This document shows, one piece after another, positions 52,461-63,251 of a DNA stretch of 64,000 bases. Both the position numbers and the translations under genes were made by a program. Every line of letters starts with the position of its first letter. The stretch's first letter is position 1. Under the pieces are notes generated by a model. It worked only from the letters and a program-made list of their open reading frames with translations, was not told the DNA's origin and searched no databases. Origin of the DNA: Nocardia speluncae NBRC 108251 (lineage in GTDB: Bacteria > Actinomycetota > Actinomycetes > Mycobacteriales > Mycobacteriaceae); the NCBI RefSeq assembly GCF_001613245.1, contig NZ_BDBZ01000001.1:434001-498000 (forward strand), given 5' to 3'.

Positions 52461-53653
52461 GAGATATGTGGGAACTGCGGGACAAGGTCGCCGTCGCGGG
52501 CGTCGGGTACAGCGAGCTCGGGCGGCGTCTGCCGCGCACGCTGGCCGCGCTCACAGTGGAGGCGTGCGATCGCGCGCTGGCCGATGCCGGCCTCGAGCGC
52601 TCGGATGTGGACGGTGTCGCGACCTCCCCGTCCATGCCGCGCTACGGCGGAACGAAAGGCACCGGCGAGGGTATCGACGTCGTCACGCCGTATCACCTGC
52701 CGCAACTGCTGGGGATCACACCGGGGATCACCTGGACCGGATCCACCAACGGCATGGTGACGCAGAGCCTGATGGATGCGGCGATGGCGATCCACTCCGG
52801 GGCGTGCACGCATGCGCTCGTCTACCGGTCGCTGCACGTCCCCAAGGGTAAGTACGTCAACTACGACAGCATGGTTGCCGCCGGGCCGGATCAGTTCCAG
52901 GCACCGTTCGGCTTCAGCAACCCCCCGGCCTGGGCGGCGACCGTACTGCGCCGGTACCTCGACCTGAACGGATTCACCCGGGCGGATCTGGCGCCGTTCC
53001 TGGTCGCCAACCGGGACAACGCGCAGAAGAACCCCCACGCGTACTGGCGGGGTCGCACCCTGTCGGCCGCGGATTATCTGAACGCCCGGATGATTGCCGA
53101 TCCGATGTCCATTCTGGACTGTGATATTCCCGTCGACGGCGCGGTCGCGCTCCTGCTCACCTCGACAGAACGGGCGCGGGATCTGCAGCAGCCGCCTGCC
53201 CTGCTCACCGGGTTCGCCGCCGGCACTCACACCGCGCCGACCGGTGCGGTGATGACCCTCGAAGCTCTCGTCGAGGGCGCCGAACAGATCGCGCAGACCC
53301 TGTGGCGCACCAGCGGACTCGGGCCGTCCGATATCGACAATGCCCAGCTGTACGACGGATTCAGCGTTTTCGTCTACACCTGGCTCGAAGGTATGGGTTT
53401 CGTCGGCCGCGGCGAGGCCGTCCCGTTCACGCGGGACGGGCATACGACCCTGACCGGGAAGCTGCCGGTCAATACCGGCGGCGGCGCGCTCGGCGAAGGC
53501 CGGCTGCACGGTATGACACACCTCGCCGAAGCGGTACTGCAGGTCACCGGCCGCGGCGGGGAACGCCAAGTGCCCGAGGCGTCGCGGGCGCTGGCCACCG
53601 TCTCCAACGGACTGGCCAAGTCGGCCGCGTTCGTCTTCAGCCGGGACCGCTGA
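52457..53653 (+). CDS. Thiolase-like (lipid-transfer/Ltp2-type) protein
   Basis: About 398 residues. VAVAGVGYSELGRR, RALADAGLERSDVDGVAT and DCDIPVDGAVALLLTS are SCP2-thiolase features. The usual nucleophile Cys is absent: the matching segment reads TWTGSTNGMVTQSLMDAAMAI. The C-terminal GHP motif is replaced (NTGGGALGEGRLHG). This favours a retro-aldolase or non-thiolytic role, as in Ltp2-type steroid side-chain aldolases, working with the DUF35 partner. The GTG at 52457 overlaps the previous TGA; ATG 52466 (MWELRDKVAV) is equally possible. Its 3' end overlaps the convergent SDR gene by 17 bp. Confidence 0.85.
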   Translation: MRDMWELRDKVAVAGVGYSELGRRLPRTLAALTVEACDRALADAGLERSDVDGVATSPSMPRYGGTKGTGEGIDVVTPYHLPQLLGITPGITWTGSTNGMVTQSLMDAAMAIHSGACTHALVYRSLHVPKGKYVNYDSMVAAGPDQFQAPFGFSNPPAWAATVLRRYLDLNGFTRADLAPFLVANRDNAQKNPHAYWRGRTLSAADYLNARMIADPMSILDCDIPVDGAVALLLTSTERARDLQQPPALLTGFAAGTHTAPTGAVMTLEALVEGAEQIAQTLWRTSGLGPSDIDNAQLYDGFSVFVYTWLEGMGFVGRGEAVPFTRDGHTTLTGKLPVNTGGGALGEGRLHGMTHLAEAVLQVTGRGGERQVPEASRALATVSNGLAKSAAFVFSRDR

Positions 53654-54440
53654 ACCTCCGGGCTCCGGGCCCGGCGAACTTCTCCTTCGCGAAGCTCGCC
53701 GGGCCCGGAGCGTGGGTGTACCCGGCGTCCGCGAACAGCTCCGTACCGGTGATGAACGCGGAGTCCGCGCCCGCCAGGAACGACACCGCACCGGCCACAT
53801 CCCCGGGCGCGCCCGGACGGCCGACGAGCGGACTGGGCGCCATCGCCTGGGTGGCCGCGGCGAGATCGGCCGGACCACCGGCGAGGACGGCAGCGGTCAT
53901 CGGGGAGACGATCGCGCCCGGGACAACAGAATTGACCCGGATTCCGTATTCGCGTACCTCGGCGGCGACCGCGCGCACCAGCCCGGCGGCACCGGCTTTG
54001 GTCGCGCTGTAGACATGCGGGCCCACTCCGCCGACGACCCCGCCCGGGCTGGCGGTAACGATGATCGAACCGCGCCGGCGGGGCCGCATCACCCGGACCG
54101 CGTGCTTGAGGCATAGCAGGGTGCCGCGCAGGTTGACCGCGATCGTCCGGTCCGCTTCCGCGGTATCGGTCTGCTCGATGGGACCGAGCGCACCGAAGAT
54201 CCCGGCGTTGGCGAAGAACACGTCCACGGCTCCGGCCCGGTCCACCAGGGCTTCGATATCGGCCTCACGGGTCACATCGGTGGGCACGAACTCACCGCCC
54301 AGCCGCCGCGCGAGCGCCCGGCCCGGTTCCGCCTGCACATCGGCGACCAGAACCCGGAACCCGTCGGCGGCCAGGCGTTCGGCGCAGGCCGCCCCGATTC
54401 CGCTCGCGCCGCCGGTGACGATCGCGACCGGTTCAGTCAT
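53637..54440 (-). CDS. Short-chain dehydrogenase/reductase
   Basis: 267 residues. VTGGASGIGAACAERLAADG, VADVQAEPG, FFANAGIFG, IIVTASPGGVVGGVGPHVYSATKAG (Ser and Tyr-x-x-x-Lys) and VVPGAIVSPMT are SDR landmarks. The C-terminus is extended (THAPGPASFAKEKFAGPG). Its ATG overlaps the 3' end of the alcohol dehydrogenase gene by 8 bp, so the two are co-translated. It probably oxidises a secondary alcohol in the island's pathway. Confidence 0.9.
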   Translation of the reverse strand: MTEPVAIVTGGASGIGAACAERLAADGFRVLVADVQAEPGRALARRLGGEFVPTDVTREADIEALVDRAGAVDVFFANAGIFGALGPIEQTDTAEADRTIAVNLRGTLLCLKHAVRVMRPRRRGSIIVTASPGGVVGGVGPHVYSATKAGAAGLVRAVAAEVREYGIRVNSVVPGAIVSPMTAAVLAGGPADLAAATQAMAPSPLVGRPGAPGDVAGAVSFLAGADSAFITGTELFADAGYTHAPGPASFAKEKFAGPGARRFSGPG

Positions 54441-55377
54441 AGACGGCCACCAGCCGGCCGTCGACTTCGCCCCGGCGCAGCCGTTCCAGACCCGCGGGGA
54501 TCTCGTCGAAGGTGATCGGCACGACCTGGGGTTTCAGCTCCCCGGCGGCGACCAGGTCGTAGACGGCCGCGATATCGGCCACCGAACCGCCGCGTGATCC
54601 GATGAGCGTGATCTGTTTGAAAATCAATGTGCCGGTGGAGATCTCGGCTGTCAGTTCACCCATCCCCACCTGCACGACGGTACCGAACTCGCGCACGGTC
54701 TCGATGGCGGCGGCCGTGGTGGTGCCGAAGCCGGCGAAATCGACGATCAGGTCGAGATTCTCCCCGGCGAAATCCGTGATATCGCCGGATACTGCCTGCG
54801 CGCCCAGCTCTTTCGCCAGCGGCCACAGGGATTGTTTCTTCTCCGCGACGAAGACAGTGGCCCCTTTCACCACCGCGACCCGGGCCGCCACCTGGCCGAG
54901 CCCGCCGAGGCCGATGATCCCGACCTTGTCGCCTGCCCGCACACCGCCACGGCGCACCAGGGCATGGTAGGCCGCGCAGCCGGCATCGGTGCCGAGTGCG
55001 GCCTGTTCGAACCCGACTCCCTCGGGTATGCGCACCAGGTCTTCGGGTAACGCGGTGCACTGGAAGGCATACCCGCCGTCGCGACCCTGCCCCGGCCGAG
55101 TCCGCCCGGCCGCGAAAACACCGACACGGTCGCCGGGCACATACCCCTCGACACCCGCGCCGACCTCGGTGATCACCCCGGCGACCTCGTGTCCGAGTGT
55201 CAACGGGAAGGGCCCGATCCGCTCCGTCCACTTCGGCTCGTGCAGGATCCCGACATCGGTATGACAGAGCCCGGCCGCCTTGATCTCGATCAATACCTCC
55301 CCCGCCACCGGCCGCGGCTCCGGTACCTCCCGGAGCGCGAGCGGAGTTCCTACGCGCTCGAACTGCCAAGCCCTCAT
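54433..55377 (-). CDS. Zinc-dependent alcohol dehydrogenase (MDR family)
   Basis: 314 residues. The catalytic zinc site is visible: Cys in AAGLCHTDVGIL and His-Glu in LGHEVAGVITEVG. The NAD motif is VGIIGLGGLGQVAARVA. The four-Cys structural zinc loop is missing; that segment reads DRVGVFAAGRTRPGQGRDGG, so this is a shortened form (typical ADHs are 340-350 residues). ATG 55377 (MRAWQFERVG) has GGGAGG 6 nt upstream. First gene of a two-gene operon with the SDR. A GCATAATT element lies 50 bp upstream. Confidence 0.9.
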   Translation of the reverse strand: MRAWQFERVGTPLALREVPEPRPVAGEVLIEIKAAGLCHTDVGILHEPKWTERIGPFPLTLGHEVAGVITEVGAGVEGYVPGDRVGVFAAGRTRPGQGRDGGYAFQCTALPEDLVRIPEGVGFEQAALGTDAGCAAYHALVRRGGVRAGDKVGIIGLGGLGQVAARVAVVKGATVFVAEKKQSLWPLAKELGAQAVSGDITDFAGENLDLIVDFAGFGTTTAAAIETVREFGTVVQVGMGELTAEISTGTLIFKQITLIGSRGGSVADIAAVYDLVAAGELKPQVVPITFDEIPAGLERLRRGEVDGRLVAVYD

Positions 55378-55426
55378 AGTTGCCTCCCGATTCCCCGTGG
55401 TCCGCTCCACAGCCTGATATCTATGA

Positions 55427-55434
55427 GCATAATT
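55427..55434. promoter_or_regulatory. GCATAATT element upstream of the alcohol dehydrogenase gene
   Basis: GCATAATT in an AT-rich patch (55411-55447) 50-57 bp before the start codon; a one-base variant of GCATGATT seen at the other island promoters. Confidence 0.35.
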
Positions 55435-55478
55435 ATCTTCAATATAAGGAGGTAACGGCGATGGGGCAAGGACTCGGC

Positions 55479-56099
55479 TCAGATCCAGCCCTTCTCTCGC
55501 GCCTTCACCGCTGCCTCATAGCGGTTGGACACCCCGAGTTTGGCCATGGCCGCGGACAGATAATTGCGAGTGGTACCCGGCGACAGGTGGGCGCGGCGCG
55601 CGATCTCATCGACGGAGGCGCCGTCTGCGGCGTATTCGAGAACATCCGCCTCACGAGCGGTCAGGACCGTATCACCGGCGCTGATGGCCTCCGCGGCCAA
55701 TTCCGGATCCACGTATCGGCCGCCGCTGTGGACAGTTCGGATAACCTCCGCGAGGGTGCCAGCCGAGGTCGTCTTCGACAGGAAACCACGTACTCCGCCG
55801 GCCAGTGCCCGCTTGAGATATCCGGGGCGGCCGTGGCTGGTGACGATCACGGTGCCCGCTCCCGGGGTGAGGCGCAGAAGCTCCCCGGCGGTCGCGATAC
55901 CGTCCAAACCGGGCATCTGCAGATCGATGACAGCAACCCCGACCGGATCCCCGTCCTCGCAGCGCCGGCGCCAGGCGGCAATGAGTTCCGCACCGGAGCC
56001 GACGTGCCCGACGACCTCGAGATCGGCTTCCAAATCGAGCATCATCGCCAGCGCCACGCGGATCAGCGTCTCGTCGTCGGCCAGAAAAACGGGGATCAC
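55479..56099 (-). CDS. DesR-type response regulator (NarL/LuxR family)
   Basis: 206 residues. The receiver domain has the acidic pair (FLADDE), the phosphoacceptor Asp in VAVIDLQMPGLDG, and switch residues in VIVTSHG and FLSKTTS. A LuxR-type output domain (LTAREADVLEYAADGASVDEIARRAHLSPGTTRNYLSAAMAKL) follows. GTG 56099 is chosen: it overlaps the kinase TGA (GTGA) and has GGGAG 5 nt upstream; a TTG at 56111 is the alternative. It should be phosphorylated by the upstream-encoded kinase and control the ABC exporter genes. Confidence 0.92.
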   Translation of the reverse strand: MIPVFLADDETLIRVALAMMLDLEADLEVVGHVGSGAELIAAWRRRCEDGDPVGVAVIDLQMPGLDGIATAGELLRLTPGAGTVIVTSHGRPGYLKRALAGGVRGFLSKTTSAGTLAEVIRTVHSGGRYVDPELAAEAISAGDTVLTAREADVLEYAADGASVDEIARRAHLSPGTTRNYLSAAMAKLGVSNRYEAAVKAREKGWI

Positions 56100-57241
56100 T
56101 TCTTCTCCCAATGGATTTCGAGAACGAACTCGCCGGAGTCCAGGCCGGTTTCCAGAGTTGCGCCGACGAATTCGAGCCGTTCGGCGAGACCACGCAAACC
56201 CGACCGCTCGCCCAGCGTGGTATGTGGCCGGTTATTGCGCAACGACATTCCCGCCGTCCCGAGCGTCAGCGTCGCCGAGGTAGCGGCGGAATGCTCGACG
56301 ATATTCGTCGTCCCCTCACGCACCACCCATGCGGCAACCTCGTGATAGCGCACAGGCACAGCGGCAGGATCGCCTTCGACAACGAGTGCACACTCCACCG
56401 CGGACAGCAGCGACCGCGCACCCGCCACCTCCTCTTTCAGGTCGATATCCCGGTATCCGCGCACCAGCGCGCGCATCTGCCCCATCGACTCGACAGCCAG
56501 GGACCGCACGCTGTCCATTTCGCCGGCCGCCCGGCCGGTTTCACCGGCCTTCGAGAGCGCCACCGCCAATTCGCTTTTCACCGCGATCGCCGAAAACCCG
56601 CGACCGACGACATCGTGCAGATCGCGGGCGAATCGCAATCTCTCCTGCACTACCTTCAGTTCGGCCTCGACATCCTTCGCCCGCTCCAACTCGTCGACCA
56701 TCCGGATCCCCCATATGCTGATCAGCATTGTCCCGAGGACGAAAGCGCCACCGAAGAAGGTCACCGCGCTCACCGAGGCGACAAAGGCCGGTGCCGGACT
56801 CGGCGTCACACCGGTGGCCAACGCCAGTGCCGCCAGAATCCACCACTTGTACCGGACATACGGGATAACTGCGAAGGCGGCCAGCAGCACGGTGCTGATG
56901 CAGACCGCCCGGGCGCCGGCGAGGGCCGTGTCCCCTGCCCCGGTGAGTGCGGGCACGACTGCATAGAGAACCCACACCGCCCCCAGCACCACCGCGGCGA
57001 TGCGGAACATCCACTGCCGGGCGGATACCGTTGCCCAGGTTGCGAATTCGGGGCGCGCCTCGGTCGCTGTGACCGCCGCGACCCCGGCTAACACCATACC
57101 GGCGGCCGGAATCGGTCCCGGCACGACGAAGACCATCGCCAGGACGATCCCCAGGACCGACCCCTGCAGCGATACCCGCATGTACAGCCTGAACTTGGCC
57201 GGCCCCGGCAGTGCACGCCACCATGCGGCCACCAGGTTCAC
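56096..57241 (-). CDS. DesK-type sensor histidine kinase
   Basis: 381 residues. Five to six membrane helices (residues ~30-155) precede the HisKA_3 domain, with the phospho-His in RLRFARDLHDVVGRGFSAIAVKSELA, then an ATPase domain whose N-box reads VVREGTTNIVEHSAA and G-box GLRGLAERLEFVGATLE. It lacks an obvious extracytoplasmic sensor domain, like DesK-type intramembrane sensors. The GTG start at 57241 overlaps the permease TGA (GTGA). It forms a pair with the DesR-type regulator and probably senses membrane state or the exporter's substrate. Confidence 0.92.
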   Translation of the reverse strand: MNLVAAWWRALPGPAKFRLYMRVSLQGSVLGIVLAMVFVVPGPIPAAGMVLAGVAAVTATEARPEFATWATVSARQWMFRIAAVVLGAVWVLYAVVPALTGAGDTALAGARAVCISTVLLAAFAVIPYVRYKWWILAALALATGVTPSPAPAFVASVSAVTFFGGAFVLGTMLISIWGIRMVDELERAKDVEAELKVVQERLRFARDLHDVVGRGFSAIAVKSELAVALSKAGETGRAAGEMDSVRSLAVESMGQMRALVRGYRDIDLKEEVAGARSLLSAVECALVVEGDPAAVPVRYHEVAAWVVREGTTNIVEHSAATSATLTLGTAGMSLRNNRPHTTLGERSGLRGLAERLEFVGATLETGLDSGEFVLEIHWEKK

Positions 57242-58053
57242 CCGCGGTCGTCCCAGCGGAAACTCCTGCGAGTCAGCACGAGCGCCAGGACCGTCCATAT
57301 CGCCAGTGTCGCAAACGGCCGGCCCAGCGCGGTGAAGGTACCCGCGAAGTCGAGCACCGGATCGTCGGCGGAACCGGTAGCGGGCCGGCCGGCGGCGCCG
57401 AGGAACACGAGATCGGATACGGCAGCGAACGGGGTCCAATCGGCCAGGGCGGCCAGCCGGTCCGGCAGCATTCCACGGATCGAGCCGAGACCCAGCATCG
57501 CGATCGTCATCACCGGCAGCGAGGTGATCTGGGCCGCTTCGGCGTTCTTCGTCACGACACTGGTGGCCAGCGCAAGCAGCGTGAACAGGACGATCCCGCC
57601 CGCCAGCGCGAGGACGATCGCGAACGGATTCACCGGCGCGGGGGCACCGGTACCGTAGATCACCGCGGCAACGACGACCGTACAGAACAGTGTCACGAGG
57701 GCACCGGGAACGCCCGGTGCGGTCTGGATCTCCCAATCGGCGGCCTCGCCTGTCCGCAGGCGTTTCAGGACCCCCTCGCCGCGCCGGGTCGTCACCATGG
57801 ACAGCACCGAGTAGTACTGCATGAACAGCAGCGCCAGCAGGGCGAACAGCTCGAACGCCGTCGCGGCCATCGCCGCCGTGGGTTCGGTATCTCTGCGGGA
57901 GACAAAGTACAGGGCCAGCGGGAGCCCGATCGGAAAGACTGTCGCCGTGTAGACCAGCGTCTTGTTCCGGCGGAACTGCAGATACTCGGCCCTTGCGAGT
58001 GATCTCAGCGGGCGGCGGCGAAAACCGGTGGGCGGCGTCGCGGTGATGGTCAT
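57238..58053 (-). CDS. ABC-2 type transporter permease
   Basis: 271 residues, six predicted membrane helices. ARAEYLQFRRNKTLVYTATVFPIGLPLALYF opens the protein and LGLGSIRGMLPDRLAALADWTPFAAV near the C-terminus is a typical ABC-2 segment. It forms the export channel with the ATPase encoded upstream (ATGA overlap). Such ABC/DesKR operons in actinomycetes are usually linked to lipid, antibiotic or peptide export. The exported compound is unknown. Confidence 0.9.
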   Translation of the reverse strand: MTITATPPTGFRRRPLRSLARAEYLQFRRNKTLVYTATVFPIGLPLALYFVSRRDTEPTAAMAATAFELFALLALLFMQYYSVLSMVTTRRGEGVLKRLRTGEAADWEIQTAPGVPGALVTLFCTVVVAAVIYGTGAPAPVNPFAIVLALAGGIVLFTLLALATSVVTKNAEAAQITSLPVMTIAMLGLGSIRGMLPDRLAALADWTPFAAVSDLVFLGAAGRPATGSADDPVLDFAGTFTALGRPFATLAIWTVLALVLTRRSFRWDDRG

Positions 58054-59084
58054 CGGGCAGCTCCGATCAGTTGCGGCTCATCCGCCGATCCGCCCGCGGA
58101 TTCGGCGGCGATATCGAGGAATACCGATTCGAGTGAGGCGGCACGGGCATCCAGACCCGCCAGGCGGATACCGTGATCACCAGCCCAGCCGAGAAGTTCG
58201 AGCAGATGCCCCTGGAGGTCGTGGGTGCTGACGGTGACCCGCTCCCGCGCATCGACGACAGCAGCCGGTAGCGGAGGTAGTGGCAATCCAGGATGGTCGA
58301 AGACGATCCGGGCGGGATGGCCGTCGACGATATCGCGCAAGGTTCCGCGGCGCGCAATCGTGCCACTGTGCATGATCGCGATGCGGTCGGCCAGCTCCTC
58401 CGCCTCGTCCAAGTAGTGCGTCGTCAGCACCATCGTCACGCCCGCCGCCTTCAGATCCGCGAGCAACTGCCAGGTGGCGCGGCGGCTCTCGGGATCGAGA
58501 CCGGTGGTCGGTTCGTCGAGGAACAGCAAACGCGGCTGCCCCAGCAGTGCACAGGCCATATCGACGCGGCGGCGCTCACCGCCGGAAAGCGAGCCGACCC
58601 GCACATCGGTGCGGCCGGTGAGCCCGACCTGCGCGAGGACAACATCGGCGGTGGTCGGGGCAGTGCAGGTACCGCGCCACATCTCGAGTGTCTCGCCGAC
58701 GGTCAGTTCGGCCGGTAGCCCGCCGGATTGCAGCATGATTCCGACCTGCGCGCGAACCTGCGCGCGGTCGCGCCGCGGATCCAGCCCGAACACTCGCACG
58801 TCCCCGGCGGACGGTGCGGTGAGCCCCTCCAGTATGTCGAGGGTCGAGGTCTTCCCGGCACCGTTGGTACCCAGCAGCGCGAACACCTCCCCCTCGGCAA
58901 CGTCGATATCCACGCCGCGGACCGCCTCGAACGCGTCTTTGCCCTGGCCGTAGGTCCGGCGCAGACCACGCGCGCTGATGACATCGTTTGCCGGTATCGG
59001 TGCGGCGGCGGGCCGCACAACCGCAGGGTCTTCATGGGGCCGCTCAGCACGTGCGTCCGGCGATCCGTACTCCGTTCTGTTCAT
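58050..59084 (-). CDS. ABC transporter ATP-binding protein (DrrA-like)
   Basis: 344 residues. It has Walker A LLGTNGAGKTSTLDIL, Q-loop IMLQSGGLP, signature GSLSGGERRRVDMACAL, Walker B RLLFLDEPTTGLDPESR and switch His in VLTTHYLDEAEEL, followed by a C-terminal domain of about 110 residues (SLESVFLDIAAES) typical of DrrA-type exporters. ATG 59084 (MNRTEYGSP) is preferred over 59099. First gene of the ABC-permease-DesK-DesR operon, each junction overlapping by 4 bp. Confidence 0.93.
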   Translation of the reverse strand: MNRTEYGSPDARAERPHEDPAVVRPAAAPIPANDVISARGLRRTYGQGKDAFEAVRGVDIDVAEGEVFALLGTNGAGKTSTLDILEGLTAPSAGDVRVFGLDPRRDRAQVRAQVGIMLQSGGLPAELTVGETLEMWRGTCTAPTTADVVLAQVGLTGRTDVRVGSLSGGERRRVDMACALLGQPRLLFLDEPTTGLDPESRRATWQLLADLKAAGVTMVLTTHYLDEAEELADRIAIMHSGTIARRGTLRDIVDGHPARIVFDHPGLPLPPLPAAVVDARERVTVSTHDLQGHLLELLGWAGDHGIRLAGLDARAASLESVFLDIAAESAGGSADEPQLIGAAR

Positions 59085-59388
59085 ACCTCCCACCCTCACG
59101 GAGACAGCCGGTCACCAGTAGTAATGCCAGTCATCGATCCGCGATGAACAGCTCATGGGTAGCTACTGACAAATGTCATGACCGGCAGCCCTCACTCGGC
59201 TCGGGCGCGCCGGATCGGCGTCGAGGGCCCGCCGGACGGCGATCTGTCGTGTTCCTCGATGGCCGAGCCCGGGCGGCCGAGGCGTCGCGAGGACGAAATC
59301 CGGGATCCGCTACCGGCGAGCGGACCCGGTGAGGCCCGGGTCCGGACCCATCCGGCCGATGCCCTGGGCCGGGCACCGGGCCCCGCTC
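59085..59388. other. Intergenic region upstream of the ABC/DesKR operon
   Basis: About 300 bp with no supported gene. It contains TGACA-AA-TGTCA at 59167-59178, 83 bp before the ATPase start, a palindrome suited to a LuxR-type response regulator and a good candidate for DesR autoregulation. Confidence 0.45.
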
Positions 59389-60255
59389 TCAGTTGCGGGC
59401 GCGGGCGATGAGGAGAGGCACCCGGGTGCCGTGCAGCACCGCTTGGCCGACCGACCCGAGCGTCATACCCGCGAAACCACCGCGGCCGTGACTCCCGACG
59501 ACGATGAGCTGAGCGTTCTCCGATTCGGCGAGGATACGGCGGGCGGGCCGATCCTCGGCCACGACAGCGGTGACCGGTACATCGGGGTAGCGTTCGGCCT
59601 GGCCGGCCAGGCTCTCGGCCTGCACCGCGCGGGCTTCTTCTTGCATTTCGTCGCGGGAGATATAGCGGAACGATTCCGACCAGGTGGTCACCGCGATCAC
59701 CCCGACGTACCCGCGGGCAGCTTCCTCGAACGCGATATCGACGGCTTCCTGACCGCGCGGTGAGCCGTCCACACCGACGACCACCGGGCGCTGCCCGAGA
59801 TCCCGGGCGGGTTCCTCGGTATCGGGGATCACCGCCACCGGGCAGTGGGCGTGGCGGGCAAGTGAAGTACTCACGGAGCCGAGCAGGAGCCGGCCGAGGG
59901 TGCCGAGGCCGCGGGTACCCGCGACGACCATGCGGGCGCCCGCGGAGAGGTCGATCAGGACTGTGGTGGGCCCGAGGTCGGCGACGGTGGTGGTGATCTC
60001 GAGATCGGCCGCAGTTTCGCGGGCGGTCTCTTCGGCCGCGGCGAGGATCGTCTCACCATCTGCGCGTAGCGCCGCATTGTCCAACCCGACGACACTGATC
60101 TCCGGACCGAAGGTGGCAGGGGCGCCGATCGCGTGCACGAGGTGGAGGGGGCAACGGTGCAGCGCCGCGCGGCGGGCCGCCCAGCGCAGCGCGTCCAGGG
60201 AGGTGGTCGAACCATCGATACCGACGATGATCGGCGGTTCGGAATGTGTGGCCAT
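59389..60255 (-). CDS. Tandem-domain universal stress protein
   Basis: 288 residues, two UspA domains. Domain 1 starts IIVGIDGSTTSLDALRWAARRAA and ends GTRGLGTLGRLLLGSVSTSLARHAHCPVAVIP. Domain 2 starts VVVGVDGSPRGQEAVDIAF and ends GSHGRGGFAGMTLGSVGQAVLHGTRVPLLIA. Both fit the G-x2-G-x9-G(S/T) ATP-binding pattern. This two-domain form is common in mycobacteria and nocardiae, where it is tied to hypoxia or redox stress. It lies 3' of katG on the same strand, 214 bp away, and may follow a separate promoter. Confidence 0.93.
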   Translation of the reverse strand: MATHSEPPIIVGIDGSTTSLDALRWAARRAALHRCPLHLVHAIGAPATFGPEISVVGLDNAALRADGETILAAAEETARETAADLEITTTVADLGPTTVLIDLSAGARMVVAGTRGLGTLGRLLLGSVSTSLARHAHCPVAVIPDTEEPARDLGQRPVVVGVDGSPRGQEAVDIAFEEAARGYVGVIAVTTWSESFRYISRDEMQEEARAVQAESLAGQAERYPDVPVTAVVAEDRPARRILAESENAQLIVVGSHGRGGFAGMTLGSVGQAVLHGTRVPLLIARARN

Positions 60256-60421
60256 ATCGGATTGCCTCTCGCCTCGCCCTGCTCGGTGCGGCGGAATCGC
60301 GGGGCCGCGTCGTCCTCCGTCGAGGATAGGTCGGCGCCGCGACCCCGGACACGCAAGGACCGGACCCGTGTCCGGGTTGTGGCGCAATCGCGACCGCACC
60401 GGCTTCGCCGTGAGACACACA

Positions 60422-60441
60422 CGAACGGGCCGGCCCGTTCG
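60422..60441. terminator. 20-bp palindrome after katG
   Basis: CGAACGGGCCGGCCCGTTCG is a perfect 20-bp palindrome starting 28 bp after the katG stop (katG reads leftward). It can fold as a GC-rich hairpin and is the likely furA-katG terminator. Confidence 0.6.
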
Positions 60442-60469
60442 CGGACCGGCCCGGTTCAGGACTACGTGA

Positions 60470-63167
<2,698 letters not shown>

Positions 63168-63174
63168 ACCGGAA

Positions 63175-63203
63175 AGTCTCGTCCGTTTTCTGGAATCGGT
63201 CAA
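63175..63203 (-). promoter_or_regulatory. Putative furA promoter
   Basis: On the minus strand TTGACC (63198-63203), a 17-bp spacer, then GAGACT (63175-63180). The expected transcription start falls on the GTG at 63167. The stretch around the spacer is AT-richer than its surroundings, as at mycobacterial FurA boxes. Confidence 0.4.
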
Positions 63204-63251
63204 GGATAGACGGCCTCGTGGCACTGTGGCGTTCATCCCGGCCGAGCCGGA

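Noticed and set aside
55449..56345. AAGGAGG followed by ATG 55460 on the plus strand, opening a long frame antisense to the DesR/DesK genes
   Set aside because: The frame lies opposite two well-recognised genes and its product is Arg/Gly-rich with no family resemblance; it is a GC-rich shadow. The Shine-Dalgarno-like sequence is probably chance.
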